Notes under the pieces: generated by a model
What the model saw: only the letters and a program-made list of their open reading frames with translations
The model's database searches: none
Told to the model about the DNA's origin: nothing
Position numbers and translations under genes: made by a program
Origin: Caldilineaceae bacterium
Lineage (GTDB): Bacteria; Chloroflexota; Anaerolineae; Caldilineales; Caldilineaceae
Length of the DNA: 64,000 nucleotides
Direction of reading: 5' to 3'
Assembly: GCA_022821545.1 (NCBI GenBank)
Contig: JAJEDJ010000007.1
Span: forward strand, 1 to 64,000
Part shown: one piece after another, positions 40,311 through 49,736 of the stretch
Position numbering within the stretch: the stretch's first letter is position 1
Layout of the letters: every line of letters begins with the position of its first letter

Positions 40311-40666
40311 ATCTGAAGCTCAAGCGCCTGGTGCGCACACACAGTTCGGAACAGTACGCGCTTTTTGACCTGGCCCAGACCGATGAACAGAATCAGCCCC
40401 TTACGATTGGCAAACTCGATCTGCATTACACAGGTGAGGGCACGTATGGCACGCTCTTGTTGTGGGAAGTCGAATCGCAGCAGATAGAGGCTGATCGCAG
40501 GCGCATGTTCGTGCAGGCCCTGCTCAGTGAACTGGTGCTGCCAATGGGCCTTCCCAACGAATTCGTAGTCGAATTCTTTGCTCCCACCTTGGACGAATAC
40601 GAAGTGTTCCACAATCTGGACGAGGGAACGGATCACTCTGCCGAATCGTTAGCACGGGCGGACTGA
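40304..40666 (+). CDS. conserved-looking protein of unknown function
   Basis: A 120-residue protein not recognised. Its N-terminus (KLKRLVRTHSSEQYALFDLAQ) and central beta-rich part (LTIGKLDLHYTGEGTYGTLLLWE) look folded, and it ends with acidic residues. It is translationally coupled to the HEAT gene (overlap by several bases; GGGAGG immediately before), so the two may form a complex. GTG at 40307 is an alternative start three bases later. Confidence 0.65.
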   Translation: MVNLKLKRLVRTHSSEQYALFDLAQTDEQNQPLTIGKLDLHYTGEGTYGTLLLWEVESQQIEADRRRMFVQALLSELVLPMGLPNEFVVEFFAPTLDEYEVFHNLDEGTDHSAESLARAD

Positions 40667-40690
40667 CGCCGATTGAACTGTGTTTGCACG

Positions 40691-40716
40691 ACAGAACTGT
40701 GTTTGCACAGTTCTGT
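40691..40716 (+). repeat. perfect hairpin between the small gene and the TPR gene
   Basis: ACAGAACTGTG and CACAGTTCTGT enclose TTTG. GAACTGTGTTTGCAC also occurs as a direct repeat (40674-40688 and 40694-40708). There is no T tract, so it is not a typical terminator. Confidence 0.7.
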
Positions 40717-40755
40717 ACCGGGCCTGTCCTTCCGAGTGAAAGTACGTAAACCGTG

Positions 40756-41382
40756 ATGACCGAGAGCGAACGGAACAGCTCCACTTCTGAAAATGGCGGC
40801 ACTTCCGCCGACTACCGCCGGATACTGAATGAGAGCGCCCGCCTGTTGCGTGCGAACCGGCCCGGTGAGGCGATTGCCGTGCTTGAGCCGCTGCAGGCAG
40901 ACATGCCTGACGACCCCGATATCGCAATAAATATGGGCGGCGCGTTGATCCTGCAGCGAAAGTGGGCGAAGGCGGTCGAGATCCTGAAAAAGGCCGTCGC
41001 TGCTTCACCTGGAAATGTACTGCTGTGGACCAACCTGGCTGCCGCCTATCTGGGCCGGCTCGAAACCTCCGGCCCGAAGCACCAGGCAAGGGCCATAGCC
41101 GCGTACGAAAAGGCGCTCTGGATCGACCCCTCCACGCCGAACGTCCACTATCACCTGGGGCTGATTTACAAACAGCAGGGGAACCTGAGCCGTTCCTCCG
41201 CAATGTTCCAGCGGGCCCTGGAAATCAATCCCAATGACCGTGACGCCCGCTACTGGATGGAAAAACTCAGTGACCAGATTGTGGAACGGGAGCGCGAGAA
41301 GAATCAAAACCGCCCCCGCGCCGGGAACGGGAGACGAGGCGCAAACGGGCGCCCGCCGGACCGGGGTGGAAAGGAATCCTGA
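40756..41382 (+). CDS. tetratricopeptide-repeat protein
   Basis: A 208-residue cytoplasmic protein with TPR units: ARLLRANRPGEAIAVLEPL, PDIAINMGGALILQRKWAKAVEILKKAV, ALWIDPSTPNVHYHLGLIYKQQGNLSRSSAMFQRALEINP, showing the W/G/Y/A/P pattern. A basic, disordered C-terminus follows (from about residue 178). The GTG three bases earlier (40753) could also start. Its ATG lies 40 bp after a hairpin. Likely a protein-interaction module for the FecR-like membrane protein encoded next, which begins 2 bp later. Confidence 0.85.
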   Translation: MTESERNSSTSENGGTSADYRRILNESARLLRANRPGEAIAVLEPLQADMPDDPDIAINMGGALILQRKWAKAVEILKKAVAASPGNVLLWTNLAAAYLGRLETSGPKHQARAIAAYEKALWIDPSTPNVHYHLGLIYKQQGNLSRSSAMFQRALEINPNDRDARYWMEKLSDQIVEREREKNQNRPRAGNGRRGANGRPPDRGGKES

Positions 41383-41384
41383 AC

Positions 41385-42674
41385 ATGACGGCGGAACCAT
41401 CGGTATCGCCGAGCGCTACCGTTGACGAGACGACGACCGTTCATTCACAGCCGATGCCCCGCTGGCGTGAACGCCCGGAACGCGCAGCCTGGATCGTCAT
41501 TCTGCTCTCTTTCTCCCTCTTTCTTGTCCTGGTGACGGGCATCCCCCTGGCGGTACGCAACCTCTACCATTCAGCCGCCGCGAAACAGTCTCTCCAATTC
41601 GAGACCACCTTAGGGACAGTGCTTCTCTACCTGCCAAATTCCGATCAACCGATTGCCCTTACAGACAGGCGCGAAGGCATTAGCGAAGGCAGTCGGCTGG
41701 AGACGGGCGCGGCGACACAGGGCGTGTTGGGGCTCCCGGCAGGTGGACAGAGCGATGAACTGATGGGAACAATCCTCCTCTATCCGAACACGACGCTTGA
41801 AGTCTTGATGAGCCGGCGTCCCTACTTTGCCGGCAGCAATGAACCCTATACGTTGCGAATTCGAGTTCAACAGGGACAGGTACGGCTGTTCACGAGGAGC
41901 GCATTTGACCGGCCGGTCGTCGTCCAAATCGAGACGCCTCAGGGCGAGGCCCAGCTTGAGGAAGGCAACTACGCTTTCTTTGTCAACGCCGAGAGCAGCG
42001 AGATTGTGGTGAAACAAGGTGTTGCCAGGATCGTTCAGCCGGGACAAGAGCCGGTCGAGATTGAACCAGGTCTGCGCTCTTGGATTCAGGCTGACGGGAC
42101 GGTATTGCCGGCTGTTGCGGCCGTGCATAACCTGCTTCAGGACAGCGCCTTTTCCCGACCTTTGGGAGAGGTGTGGGAAAGCTACACGCCCCCTTACGTC
42201 ACCGCGGGCACGGTTGAATTCATCGAGAAGGACGGACGCAAAGCCGCCCGATTTTACTATAAGGGCCCGAACCAGGTACATACCGAGGTTGGGATTCGCC
42301 AGGATGTAAAGCAGGACGTGCATAACTACGACTCAATGGTCGTCAGGCTGGACGTCAATCTGGACTGGCAGACGCTTGCAGGCGCGGGCGAGCAGAGTTC
42401 TGAATTCCCGATACGGGTCGAAATCACCTATACGGACGATTTTGGCGTGGAAAGACAGTGGGGCCATGGCTTCTATAACATGGACCCGAGACCGGAATAC
42501 CCTCTGCACGGCGGCGAAAAGTTCCCGATCTTTACCTGGAAGAGCTATGAGTCTAACAATCTCATGGAAGAGTTGGACGCGACCCCGCCGGCCCACATCG
42601 AAAGCATCAGGCTCTATGCCAGCGGCTGGAACTATCTGTCGTTCGCCAGCGACCTGGAACTGATCGTCGAATGA
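41385..42674 (+). CDS. single-helix membrane protein with FecR-like and beta-rich exterior domain
   Basis: A 429-residue protein with a short cytoplasmic N-terminus, one membrane helix (about 36-57, WIVILLSFSLFLVLVTGIPLAV) and a large outer part. Residues about 75-245 resemble FecR: strand pattern QFETTLGTVLLY, GSRLETG, then GQVRLF and VVQIETPQGEAQLEEGNYAFFV. The C-terminal 180 residues are beta-rich with a carbohydrate-binding-like look (FSRPLGEVWESYTPPYV, FYYKGPNQVH, RLDVNL). Function is unknown; FecR-like domains often sense or bind outer ligands. The start lies 2 bp after the TPR stop and the stop overlaps the GT39 ATG. Confidence 0.75.
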   Translation: MTAEPSVSPSATVDETTTVHSQPMPRWRERPERAAWIVILLSFSLFLVLVTGIPLAVRNLYHSAAAKQSLQFETTLGTVLLYLPNSDQPIALTDRREGISEGSRLETGAATQGVLGLPAGGQSDELMGTILLYPNTTLEVLMSRRPYFAGSNEPYTLRIRVQQGQVRLFTRSAFDRPVVVQIETPQGEAQLEEGNYAFFVNAESSEIVVKQGVARIVQPGQEPVEIEPGLRSWIQADGTVLPAVAAVHNLLQDSAFSRPLGEVWESYTPPYVTAGTVEFIEKDGRKAARFYYKGPNQVHTEVGIRQDVKQDVHNYDSMVVRLDVNLDWQTLAGAGEQSSEFPIRVEITYTDDFGVERQWGHGFYNMDPRPEYPLHGGEKFPIFTWKSYESNNLMEELDATPPAHIESIRLYASGWNYLSFASDLELIVE

Positions 42675-44518
42675 CCCGCGGGCAGAGCATGGTCCGGACC
42701 GGCTGGCTGGTTGCTTCAGTCAGCCTCTTTCTTTTTCTGGCCGCATACCAGTTGGGTTTGCCCGGTCTCCATTACGATGAAGCCAAGGAAGCCGGCGTCA
42801 ACGCGATCGAGTTGCTCCAGCAAGCGCCGGTCACAGCGTTCCGCGACGCGACTGTAACTCTCTTCGGCCTGAATCTTCCCTTGATGGCGCAGGACTACAT
42901 CGGCGCGGTGAACGTCTATTTGGCCATGCCGTTTCTGGCGGTGACCGGCATCGGCGTGCCCAATCTGCGCCTTCTGCCGCTGACTTTGGCAGTTCTCGGA
43001 CTGCTTGCGCTGGAACGATCCGTATCTGAATGGTTGGCCCTCAGCGACCGCAGCGCCGTTCCGGTTGCTCCCGTTGCCCCTGCCGCCCTCGCGTGCCTGA
43101 CTCTGCTGGCCGCCGCACCCAGTTTTATATTCTGGCAGCGGCAGGGAATCTTCGTAACGAATGCCACGATTCCCTTTACCTTCGCCTGTATCTGGCAGGC
43201 GCTTCGCTGGTTGCGCCTCGGGCAGGGCCGCGCTCTGATTCTTTCGGCTTTGTGCGGCGGACTGGCAGTCTATGCAAAACTGCTGGCAGCGTGGATAATC
43301 CTGCCTTTCGGCCTGATGTGCGCTGTATGGCGGCTTTGGCAGTGGAGCAGGTCGGCTCTACGCGCAGATGAAGAGAAAGGCAGGGGGAGTTCGCTGGCAA
43401 AGCCGCCGCCATACGGCCACACGAGACTGCGTCATGTTCGTCCTCTTGCCTTGCCGCTCACAGCTGCGCTCGCTTTCGCGTTGCCCCTGATCCCCCTCCT
43501 TCTGTTTAACGTCAAGACCGGAGGAACGCTGACGACGATAACGGAGAGTCTAGGCAGCAGCTACTATGGCGTGAACAATGCCGCCATCTGGACGAACGCG
43601 ACGGTACGCTGGCAGCAGTTGCTGCAGACGTTGCGCGGCGACCATCTCTGGTACCTGGGCGCGGTCGAACAGAACGCGCTTGCACCGTGGCTGGCGCTGG
43701 CGCTGCCGGCGGCCGCTCTGTCACGGCCGCATGGCCGCCGTGTTGCCGGTCCGCCGCTTCTGTTGCTGGCGGCCGCAGTCGCGGCCAGTCTGTTCACTGT
43801 CAGCGATCTGTTCGTGACCCACTATGCGCTGCTTCATCCCCTGGCAGTCGCCGTAATGGGCGCAGGTCTGCACGTACTTTGGCGATCATGCGGGTCGCGA
43901 GGCGGCCCGGCGGCCAGGAAGAGGACAGACGCCGGCGTCGAAAGCCCCTGGCCGCGCCGGGGGCCCGCCGGGTGGGCGTGGGAACGGTTACGCGCACTGG
44001 CTGCGCGCGACTTGCTAAGACCGCCTTTCGGACGTGCGTCCTTACTCCAGGTCATGCTTGCGCTTCTCGTGTTGGGTTGTGTGCTGCTCGACCTGCGGGC
44101 TACGGCCGCCTATCACAGCGCGCTGACGCGCAGCGGGGGGTTGGTGGACCATTCAGACGCTTCCTACCATCTTGCCTATGACCTGCGCTACGGAAGCATG
44201 GGCGCCCCAGTGGTTTTGGACTGGGGGATGGAGGCGCCGGTCCGTTTTCTGAGCGAGGGGAGCGTCAGGCCGATAGAGGTATTCGGCTACAGTTCGCTGT
44301 CGGAGCCGGACGATGCGTTCTTCCAGCGCATTGAGCCGTTTTTGGGGAATGCCGATAACGTATACCTCTTGCGGGCTCCGGGAAACGAGCTCTTCCGAGG
44401 GAGGCGTGAAATCTTTGAGCGAATGGTCCATGAGAGGGGCGGCCGGCTGGAGCGTGAAAAGGTCTATACGCAGAAGGACGGTACACCTTTATACGAGCTC
44501 TGGCGGGTGAAATACTGA
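42671..44518 (+). CDS. glycosyltransferase family 39-like membrane protein
   Basis: A 615-residue polytopic protein. The first outer loop has GLHYDEAKEAG, whose Asp-Glu pair is typical of GT39/ArnT-type enzymes that use polyprenyl-phosphate sugars. Many membrane helices follow, and the C-terminal 150 residues are a soluble outer domain (VVLDWGMEAPVRFLSEGSVRP) as in related glycosyltransferases. It probably moves a sugar from undecaprenyl phosphate onto a protein or lipid in the outer leaflet. The ATG overlaps the preceding stop (ATGA). Very GC-rich low-complexity inserts are seen near residues 235-250 and 415-440. Confidence 0.8.
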   Translation: MTRGQSMVRTGWLVASVSLFLFLAAYQLGLPGLHYDEAKEAGVNAIELLQQAPVTAFRDATVTLFGLNLPLMAQDYIGAVNVYLAMPFLAVTGIGVPNLRLLPLTLAVLGLLALERSVSEWLALSDRSAVPVAPVAPAALACLTLLAAAPSFIFWQRQGIFVTNATIPFTFACIWQALRWLRLGQGRALILSALCGGLAVYAKLLAAWIILPFGLMCAVWRLWQWSRSALRADEEKGRGSSLAKPPPYGHTRLRHVRPLALPLTAALAFALPLIPLLLFNVKTGGTLTTITESLGSSYYGVNNAAIWTNATVRWQQLLQTLRGDHLWYLGAVEQNALAPWLALALPAAALSRPHGRRVAGPPLLLLAAAVAASLFTVSDLFVTHYALLHPLAVAVMGAGLHVLWRSCGSRGGPAARKRTDAGVESPWPRRGPAGWAWERLRALAARDLLRPPFGRASLLQVMLALLVLGCVLLDLRATAAYHSALTRSGGLVDHSDASYHLAYDLRYGSMGAPVVLDWGMEAPVRFLSEGSVRPIEVFGYSSLSEPDDAFFQRIEPFLGNADNVYLLRAPGNELFRGRREIFERMVHERGGRLEREKVYTQKDGTPLYELWRVKY

Positions 44519-44578
44519 TGCCGGTCGAGTCGCTTAGCTTTTCCGGCCCGGTTGAGCATATCGGATATAGCTGATAGA

Positions 44579-45649
44579 ATGTGGACACGTCAGGGAGTAG
44601 TCGTTCACAGACAAAAAATGTACAGCCGAGTTCCGTCCGAAGTAAACCAGAGCAGCACTGACTCCGCACCGACCCAGCAGGCTCGAATCCGACCAAAAGG
44701 TGTCGGACAGTTGCGAGTGATCGCCCAGATGGGGCGGATGCGGGCGATACCTGCACTGCTTACGCCGGTCCTGTGGGGAGCGTCCACGGCTCGCTGGCAA
44801 TCTGAGACGATCAGCATCTGGTGGGCGGGCGTGTTGGTGCTGACCTACGGCGCACTGGCACTGGCCTGCAACTATTTCGGCGCCTATGTGGACTACATGC
44901 GCCATACACGCGCCGAAGGTCAGAACTCGACGGCGGCGAACTTGCGGAACTCTATGCGGCCGTCGCCGGTTGGGGCCTTCGATGGCTTTGACTGGATGCA
45001 GCAGGGCCTGTTGCGTCCGGGGACGTTTCTCAGTCTTGGCCTGATGTCAGCGACGATCTACGCACTGGCGGCGTTGTGGCTGGGAATCTTCGTCGGATGG
45101 CCCGTCTGGTTCTTTACACTGATCAGCGGGCTGATGTGCAGTGTTCCGCAGTGGCCGGTCGTCCGCTTCGCCCGCAGATTCTGGTGGCTCGGCGACCTGG
45201 CCTACTGGTTGGGATTGGGCGTCTTCCCTTTGCTGGCAACCTACTTTGTTCTGACCGGTACGATCACTCGCCTCGTCCTGTTGATCGCCTTCGCTCCGGC
45301 GACTTTCGCCTGGCTGGCCTATCAGTCCTACAGTTTCTATAGCTGGCGCCGAGACTGGCGCCTTCGCCGACGCACTCTGGCGGTGGTATTCGGGCCCGAA
45401 CGAGGCCTGGACATCGCCGCGATCGTCGCAATTGCCGGGTTTATCGCCCTGATTCTATTGATGGCAACGGGTGCCGTGCCGGTCTGGACAATTCTCGTAC
45501 TTGGCGCATTCCCTCTATTCCTGCGGGCATTCACCAGGGCGCGTGAATGGCCATTCTCCCGGCAGGCCGGCATCGGGACTGTAGAAAACGCTATCAACGC
45601 GGCGGTACTGGCTGGGTTGTTGTGGCTTGTGCCTTTGTGGCTCATCTGA
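44579..45649 (+). CDS. UbiA/MenA-superfamily prenyltransferase-like membrane protein
   Basis: A 356-residue protein with about eight membrane helices. The order RPSPVG, QGLLRPGTFLSLGLMSA and LGDLAYWLGLGVFPLLATYFVLTG matches 1,4-dihydroxy-2-naphthoate polyprenyltransferase (MenA) and its kin. The first Asp-rich site, usually NDxxDxxxD, is reduced to NYFGAYVDYMRH, with only one aspartate in place. It might be a non-catalytic or substrate-shifted relative. An ATG at 44579 is chosen; a TTG at 44552 and an ATG at 44618 are possible, as no ribosome site is clear. A menG gene lies further along the window, so quinone synthesis is plausible. Confidence 0.6.
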   Translation: MWTRQGVVVHRQKMYSRVPSEVNQSSTDSAPTQQARIRPKGVGQLRVIAQMGRMRAIPALLTPVLWGASTARWQSETISIWWAGVLVLTYGALALACNYFGAYVDYMRHTRAEGQNSTAANLRNSMRPSPVGAFDGFDWMQQGLLRPGTFLSLGLMSATIYALAALWLGIFVGWPVWFFTLISGLMCSVPQWPVVRFARRFWWLGDLAYWLGLGVFPLLATYFVLTGTITRLVLLIAFAPATFAWLAYQSYSFYSWRRDWRLRRRTLAVVFGPERGLDIAAIVAIAGFIALILLMATGAVPVWTILVLGAFPLFLRAFTRAREWPFSRQAGIGTVENAINAAVLAGLLWLVPLWLI

Positions 45650-45700
45650 TTGAGGTCCGGCTGTGCCAGCACCCGTCCGAGTATCTTGCGGATTTGATCC

Positions 45701-46225
45701 ATGGCAGAACTGACCCGCAAAGAGTTTTATGAGTTAGCCGACCAATGCCGGGAACGGGCGCTGGAGCTGGCCCACTTTGATCAGAACAGGGTCAACCGCC
45801 ACCAGTGCCGGCGATTCAACATGTGGCTGGCACGCCTGAAGACCTACGATCAGCTGGCTGCGGGCGTGCAGGACATCAGCGCGGCTCGCCCGATAACCCG
45901 ATATGACCTGATGGCGGCGGCGGTTGTGCTCTGGCTTGTATCGATGTTCCTGCTGCGAGAACAGCTGAGTATGGGCGGGAACAGAATTCTGGCATTCAGC
46001 ATTTGGGGACTGGTTGTGCTTCTTTACTTTTTGCCGGAATCGCTCTATGCGACGACCGTAGAACTGTTGGAGGCCAAGGTGCTGCGCGTCGTGGAAGCGC
46101 TGGAGGAACTGCTGGTCTCGCAGGAGATGGAGGTCACGGAGGCGGTTTTCTTCAAGATAAAGGAGAATCTCAACACTGCACGTCGTGAACTGCGCCAGCA
46201 GATTCACCTTGCCCACCGCCGCTAG
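45701..46225 (+). CDS. two-helix membrane protein of unknown function
   Basis: A 174-residue protein not recognised. Residues 1-65 are charged and helical (DQCRERALELAHFDQNRVNRHQCRRF), two hydrophobic segments follow (about 69-86 and 93-112), then a charged coiled-coil-like C-terminus (VELLEAKVLRVVEALEELLVSQEMEVTEAV). It begins 51 bp after the prenyltransferase-like gene and is the last of this strand's run. The gap to the convergent trmB gene (46226-46348) shows no clear terminator. Confidence 0.65.
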   Translation: MAELTRKEFYELADQCRERALELAHFDQNRVNRHQCRRFNMWLARLKTYDQLAAGVQDISAARPITRYDLMAAAVVLWLVSMFLLREQLSMGGNRILAFSIWGLVVLLYFLPESLYATTVELLEAKVLRVVEALEELLVSQEMEVTEAVFFKIKENLNTARRELRQQIHLAHRR

Positions 46226-46348
46226 GGCTGCAGAACTCTCAGGGAGCGGTTTCTGGAGCGGAAACGGTTCCTTCCTTCAGGTGATCTCCTCTACATCGAC
46301 GTTACCGGACGGCTAACCGACCACCGTCCACCAGGCATTTCGCGTTAA

Positions 46349-47092
46349 TCATTCCCGCCTCAGAAAATAGCAGTTCCATACGGGCAAGCCGTTTTGCCGG
46401 CACCAGTTTTCGCGATGCGTGGGGCGATAGGGCCCGACCCGGTCAGCCAGTTCCGGTCGGTGGTCACGGAAAGCCGGATGACGGGACAGCAGATGGCGCA
46501 CTAATTCCCCGTACTGTTCTACATCGGTCTTCAGGTGCAGGTAGCCTCCCGGACGAATTTTGGCCGCCAGCAGGTCGACAAAGGGAGGGGAGAAGAGGCG
46601 CTTGACTTTGTGCTGCGCCTTCCACCAGGGGTCGGGGAAGAGAACGTGAAGCGCGTCGACGCGTTGATCGGGAATCGCCAGCTGCAGGCCCACCCTGGCG
46701 TCGTCGTCGCTGAGCCACAGATTCTCCAATCGCTGACTCTCCAGGCGGCGGAGCGCCAGGCGGACGGCTTTGGTTCTCACTTCAAAGCCGACGAACCATC
46801 GCTCCGGCCTGCGTGCGGCCCGGTCCAGGAGGAAGTCGCCGCGGCCGAAACCGATCTCGATTTCAAGCGGAATCGGGCCGGCAGTTTGCCGGCGAAAGCG
46901 CTCGCCATTGGGCCCACGGCAGTCATCAAGGGCCAGGGCGCGCACAATGGACCGGCCCAAAGCCCAGGAAGGAAGAATATCAGAATCGGGACGCTGCCGC
47001 GGGTCGCCGCCGATAAGGCCCTTGCCGGCATGCCAGTCGGCGTAGTGCCGGGCCCTTTGCGCCGGCGTCAACTCCTCCCAGGCGAAGTCCAT
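46349..47092 (-). CDS. trmB: tRNA (guanosine(46)-N7)-methyltransferase
   Basis: TrmB methylates G46 of tRNA variable loops with S-adenosylmethionine. The 247-residue protein has the SAM site [28 protein letters not shown] in place of the usual G.E......., and the defining [26 protein letters not shown] motif, followed by GGYLHLKTD. The family acts alone in most bacteria. The ATG at 47092 is taken as start, with GGGA nearby; a longer version from a TTG at 47161 would add 23 residues. Distance to thrC (upstream on this strand) is about 150 bp. Confidence 0.92.
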   Translation of the reverse strand: MDFAWEELTPAQRARHYADWHAGKGLIGGDPRQRPDSDILPSWALGRSIVRALALDDCRGPNGERFRRQTAGPIPLEIEIGFGRGDFLLDRAARRPERWFVGFEVRTKAVRLALRRLESQRLENLWLSDDDARVGLQLAIPDQRVDALHVLFPDPWWKAQHKVKRLFSPPFVDLLAAKIRPGGYLHLKTDVEQYGELVRHLLSRHPAFRDHRPELADRVGPYRPTHRENWCRQNGLPVWNCYFLRRE

Positions 47093-47242
47093 CCGTCCCT
47101 GCGAAAAAGAGGTTGGACTATAGTCGAGCTGAGATCTGTTTTCTTCTGTCACCTGGTTCAAGAGATGTGGGAGGTCAGATCAGGACAGGAAAGTCCGCCA
47201 ACTGTCGCGTACTGAAGGAGACGTCTACACAGTCCGTCCTGA

Positions 47243-48586
47243 TCAGCCAAGCTTTCGCTGGATTGTTTCGCGTACGATATCGGCATCGGCAGGCAGGTAG
47301 ACCGGCGGGTTGGCCAGATCGCTCTCCACCTCCGCCAGCGTACCCTCGTGATAGCCGATCTTAAAGGGTGTGAATTTCAGTCCGTGGGCGGTGCTGACAA
47401 CGATCACCCGCTGATGGCTCTGTACAACTTCCCGCTGCAGAAGCTTGAACAGGGCAGCCAGCGCGGTACCGGTGTGCGGACAGGTGTACATGCCGGTGGC
47501 GTCCGCCATGGCAGCGGCCGCGGCCATCTCGTGTTCTTCTACCTGCTCGACGATGCCATCGGTCTCTTGAATCGCCTGCACGGCCTTCTCGTAGCTGACG
47601 GGATCCCCGATCTGAATGGCGGACGCCAGGGTCGATTGGGCCTCCACACTTACTTTCCGGCTGAATCCGTTCTGGAAGCTGAGATAAAAAGGGTTCGCCT
47701 TGGCGGCCTGGGCCGCGACCAGACGGGGCAGACGGTCGATTACGCCCAGATCCAACATCAGCTTCAGCCCCTTGTAGACAGCGCTGATATTGCCCAGATT
47801 GCCGACGGGAATGATGATCCAGTCCGGTACTTCCCAATCGAACTGCTGCACGATTTCGATTCCGACAGTTTTCTGGCCCTCGATGCGCAGGGAGTTCATC
47901 GAATTCGCCAGGTAGATGGAGGAGTCGGGTCTGTCGCCGTCGTGGGTTATTTCACGGATCACGCGCATGCAGCCGTCGAAATCGGTATCGAGGGCCAGCA
48001 CATTGGCGCCATTGGCGATGGGCTGAATCAGCTGCGCGGGGCTGACTTTCCCTTCGGGCAGGAAGATGACGGCGGGGATGCCGGCCGCCGCGGCATAGGC
48101 GGCCAGGGCGGCGCTGGTATCACCGGTGCTGGCACAGGCCACGGCCCGGACCGGGACGCCCCGGTCCCGCATCTGCTTGACGACGCTGACGAGAACCGTC
48201 ATACCCAGGTCCTTAAAGCTGCCTGTGTGGCTGTTCCCGCACAGCTTCACCCAGAGATCGGAGAGACCTATCTGCCGGCCCAGCCGCTCGGCCCAAAAGA
48301 GATTGGAGTTGCCTTCGTACATGCTGACAACGTTGTCATCAGCGATGGTGGGCATGATCCACTCTTTCTTGCCCCAGACGCCGCTGCCATAGGGCCACAC
48401 GGTGGTACCGACGCGACTGTCGAAGAGCCGCTTCCACTCATCGGCGGACCGCATTCGCAGGGCGCCGATGTCGTGCTCAACCTCCAGTAGACCGCCGCAT
48501 TTGGGACAGGTATAGATTACTTCATATATCGAGTAGGTACCGGCGCAGCCACGAAAGCAGCGAAAACGGGATTCGTACTCGGTCAT
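47243..48586 (-). CDS. thrC: threonine synthase
   Basis: Threonine synthase converts O-phosphohomoserine to threonine with PLP. The 447-residue protein opens with a zinc-ribbon-like [27 protein letters not shown], seen in many bacterial ThrC, then the PLP domain: [30 protein letters not shown] with the PLP lysine, [17 protein letters not shown] phosphate-binding loop, and [19 protein letters not shown] near the C-terminus ([15 protein letters not shown]) is also typical. It stands alone, without homoserine kinase or dehydrogenase next to it. Confidence 0.92.
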   Translation of the reverse strand: MTEYESRFRCFRGCAGTYSIYEVIYTCPKCGGLLEVEHDIGALRMRSADEWKRLFDSRVGTTVWPYGSGVWGKKEWIMPTIADDNVVSMYEGNSNLFWAERLGRQIGLSDLWVKLCGNSHTGSFKDLGMTVLVSVVKQMRDRGVPVRAVACASTGDTSAALAAYAAAAGIPAVIFLPEGKVSPAQLIQPIANGANVLALDTDFDGCMRVIREITHDGDRPDSSIYLANSMNSLRIEGQKTVGIEIVQQFDWEVPDWIIIPVGNLGNISAVYKGLKLMLDLGVIDRLPRLVAAQAAKANPFYLSFQNGFSRKVSVEAQSTLASAIQIGDPVSYEKAVQAIQETDGIVEQVEEHEMAAAAAMADATGMYTCPHTGTALAALFKLLQREVVQSHQRVIVVSTAHGLKFTPFKIGYHEGTLAEVESDLANPPVYLPADADIVRETIQRKLG

Positions 48587-48680
48587 TTCATTTCACCAAG
48601 GCGCCGGCGCGCTTTCCCGCACGCCCGGCAATGCTCTCACGCCCGCCCCACGTTTACGGGGCTGTTGGGACGAGGCGACT

Positions 48681-49661
48681 TCACTTCAGCCTTTTACTGA
48701 ACTCTGCGGTCAGCGCGGGCACGGTCTTGAACAGATCATCGACGATGCCGTATTTGGCGCGCTGAAAGATGGGGGCATCCGGATCCTTATTGATTGCGAC
48801 AATGATTTTGCTGTTGCCCATGCCGGCCAGGTGTTGGATGGCGCCGGAAATGCCGCAGGCGATGTAGAGGTCCGGCCTGACCGTCTTGCCAGTCTGTCCC
48901 ACCTGATGCTTATAGGGGATGTAACCGGCGTCGACCGCGGCCCGGCTGGCGCCGAGGGCTGCGCCCAGGGTACCGGCCAGTTCGCCAACGAGCTCGAAGC
49001 CCTTCGGCGGGTCCTCGGCCACGCCGCGCCCGCCTGAAACGATGATGTGAGCATCGGTCAGGCTGACTTCGCCCGCATCTGCCGCCCGGAACTGGCTAAT
49101 CTTCTGGCGAATATCATCTTCCTTCGGCTCAACATTCAGGTTCTCCACTGTACCCGTCGCGTCTCCCGGCGCCGGCAGGGGAAAGGAGCGCGGCCGCACG
49201 CTGGCAACGGCCAGTGAACTTTCGAATTGAATCTCGGCGTGGATATTGCCCGAATAGATAGCGCGGGCGGCGACCAGTCTGCCCTCTTTCACCTTCAGGT
49301 CGGTCGCATTGGCGGCGATGCCTGCACGCCGGCGGCAGGCGACCGTCGCGGCCAGTACGCCGCCGCGAATTGAGGCATTGGTAAGGAATGCGAACGCGGC
49401 GGTGCGCTCCACCGCCTGTTCGGCGACGGCGGCAAAGGGCTGCAAGCGGAAATGTTCCAGGGTGGGAGCGTCTGCGACAAGGACACGATCGGCCCCGTAG
49501 GCAAAAGCCTGCTGTGCCGCTTCACCGGTGTCGCTCCCAATCAGAAGGGCAGCCGCGTCTGCGCCCAGTTCGCCGCCCAGTTCCTTCGCCTTTGCCAGGA
49601 GTTCCCAACAGTTGGACACCACCTGTCCGTCATTCTGTTCAATCCAGACGAGAATCGCCAT
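48681..49661 (-). CDS. etfA: electron transfer flavoprotein alpha subunit
   Basis: EtfA holds FAD and passes electrons from acyl-CoA dehydrogenases to the quinone pool via ETF-quinone oxidoreductase. The 326-residue protein ends with the FAD domain signature: [37 protein letters not shown], then [30 protein letters not shown] and [23 protein letters not shown]. The N-terminal half is the adenine-nucleotide-hydrolase-like lobe. It follows etfB by 75 bp and the acyl-CoA dehydrogenase before it, forming one unit. The partner quinone reductase is not in the window. Confidence 0.95.
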   Translation of the reverse strand: MAILVWIEQNDGQVVSNCWELLAKAKELGGELGADAAALLIGSDTGEAAQQAFAYGADRVLVADAPTLEHFRLQPFAAVAEQAVERTAAFAFLTNASIRGGVLAATVACRRRAGIAANATDLKVKEGRLVAARAIYSGNIHAEIQFESSLAVASVRPRSFPLPAPGDATGTVENLNVEPKEDDIRQKISQFRAADAGEVSLTDAHIIVSGGRGVAEDPPKGFELVGELAGTLGAALGASRAAVDAGYIPYKHQVGQTGKTVRPDLYIACGISGAIQHLAGMGNSKIIVAINKDPDAPIFQRAKYGIVDDLFKTVPALTAEFSKRLK

Positions 49662-49736
49662 CGTTTTCCCTCTCTCCGAGAGAGCTTTCGAGAGGCGAGC
49701 GGGCAGTGATTCCCTTTGCCTCCGATTTGCATCGCT

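Noticed and set aside
47348-48490. 380-codon + strand frame over threonine synthase
   Set aside because: Antisense to the complete thrC gene; no domain is recognisable.
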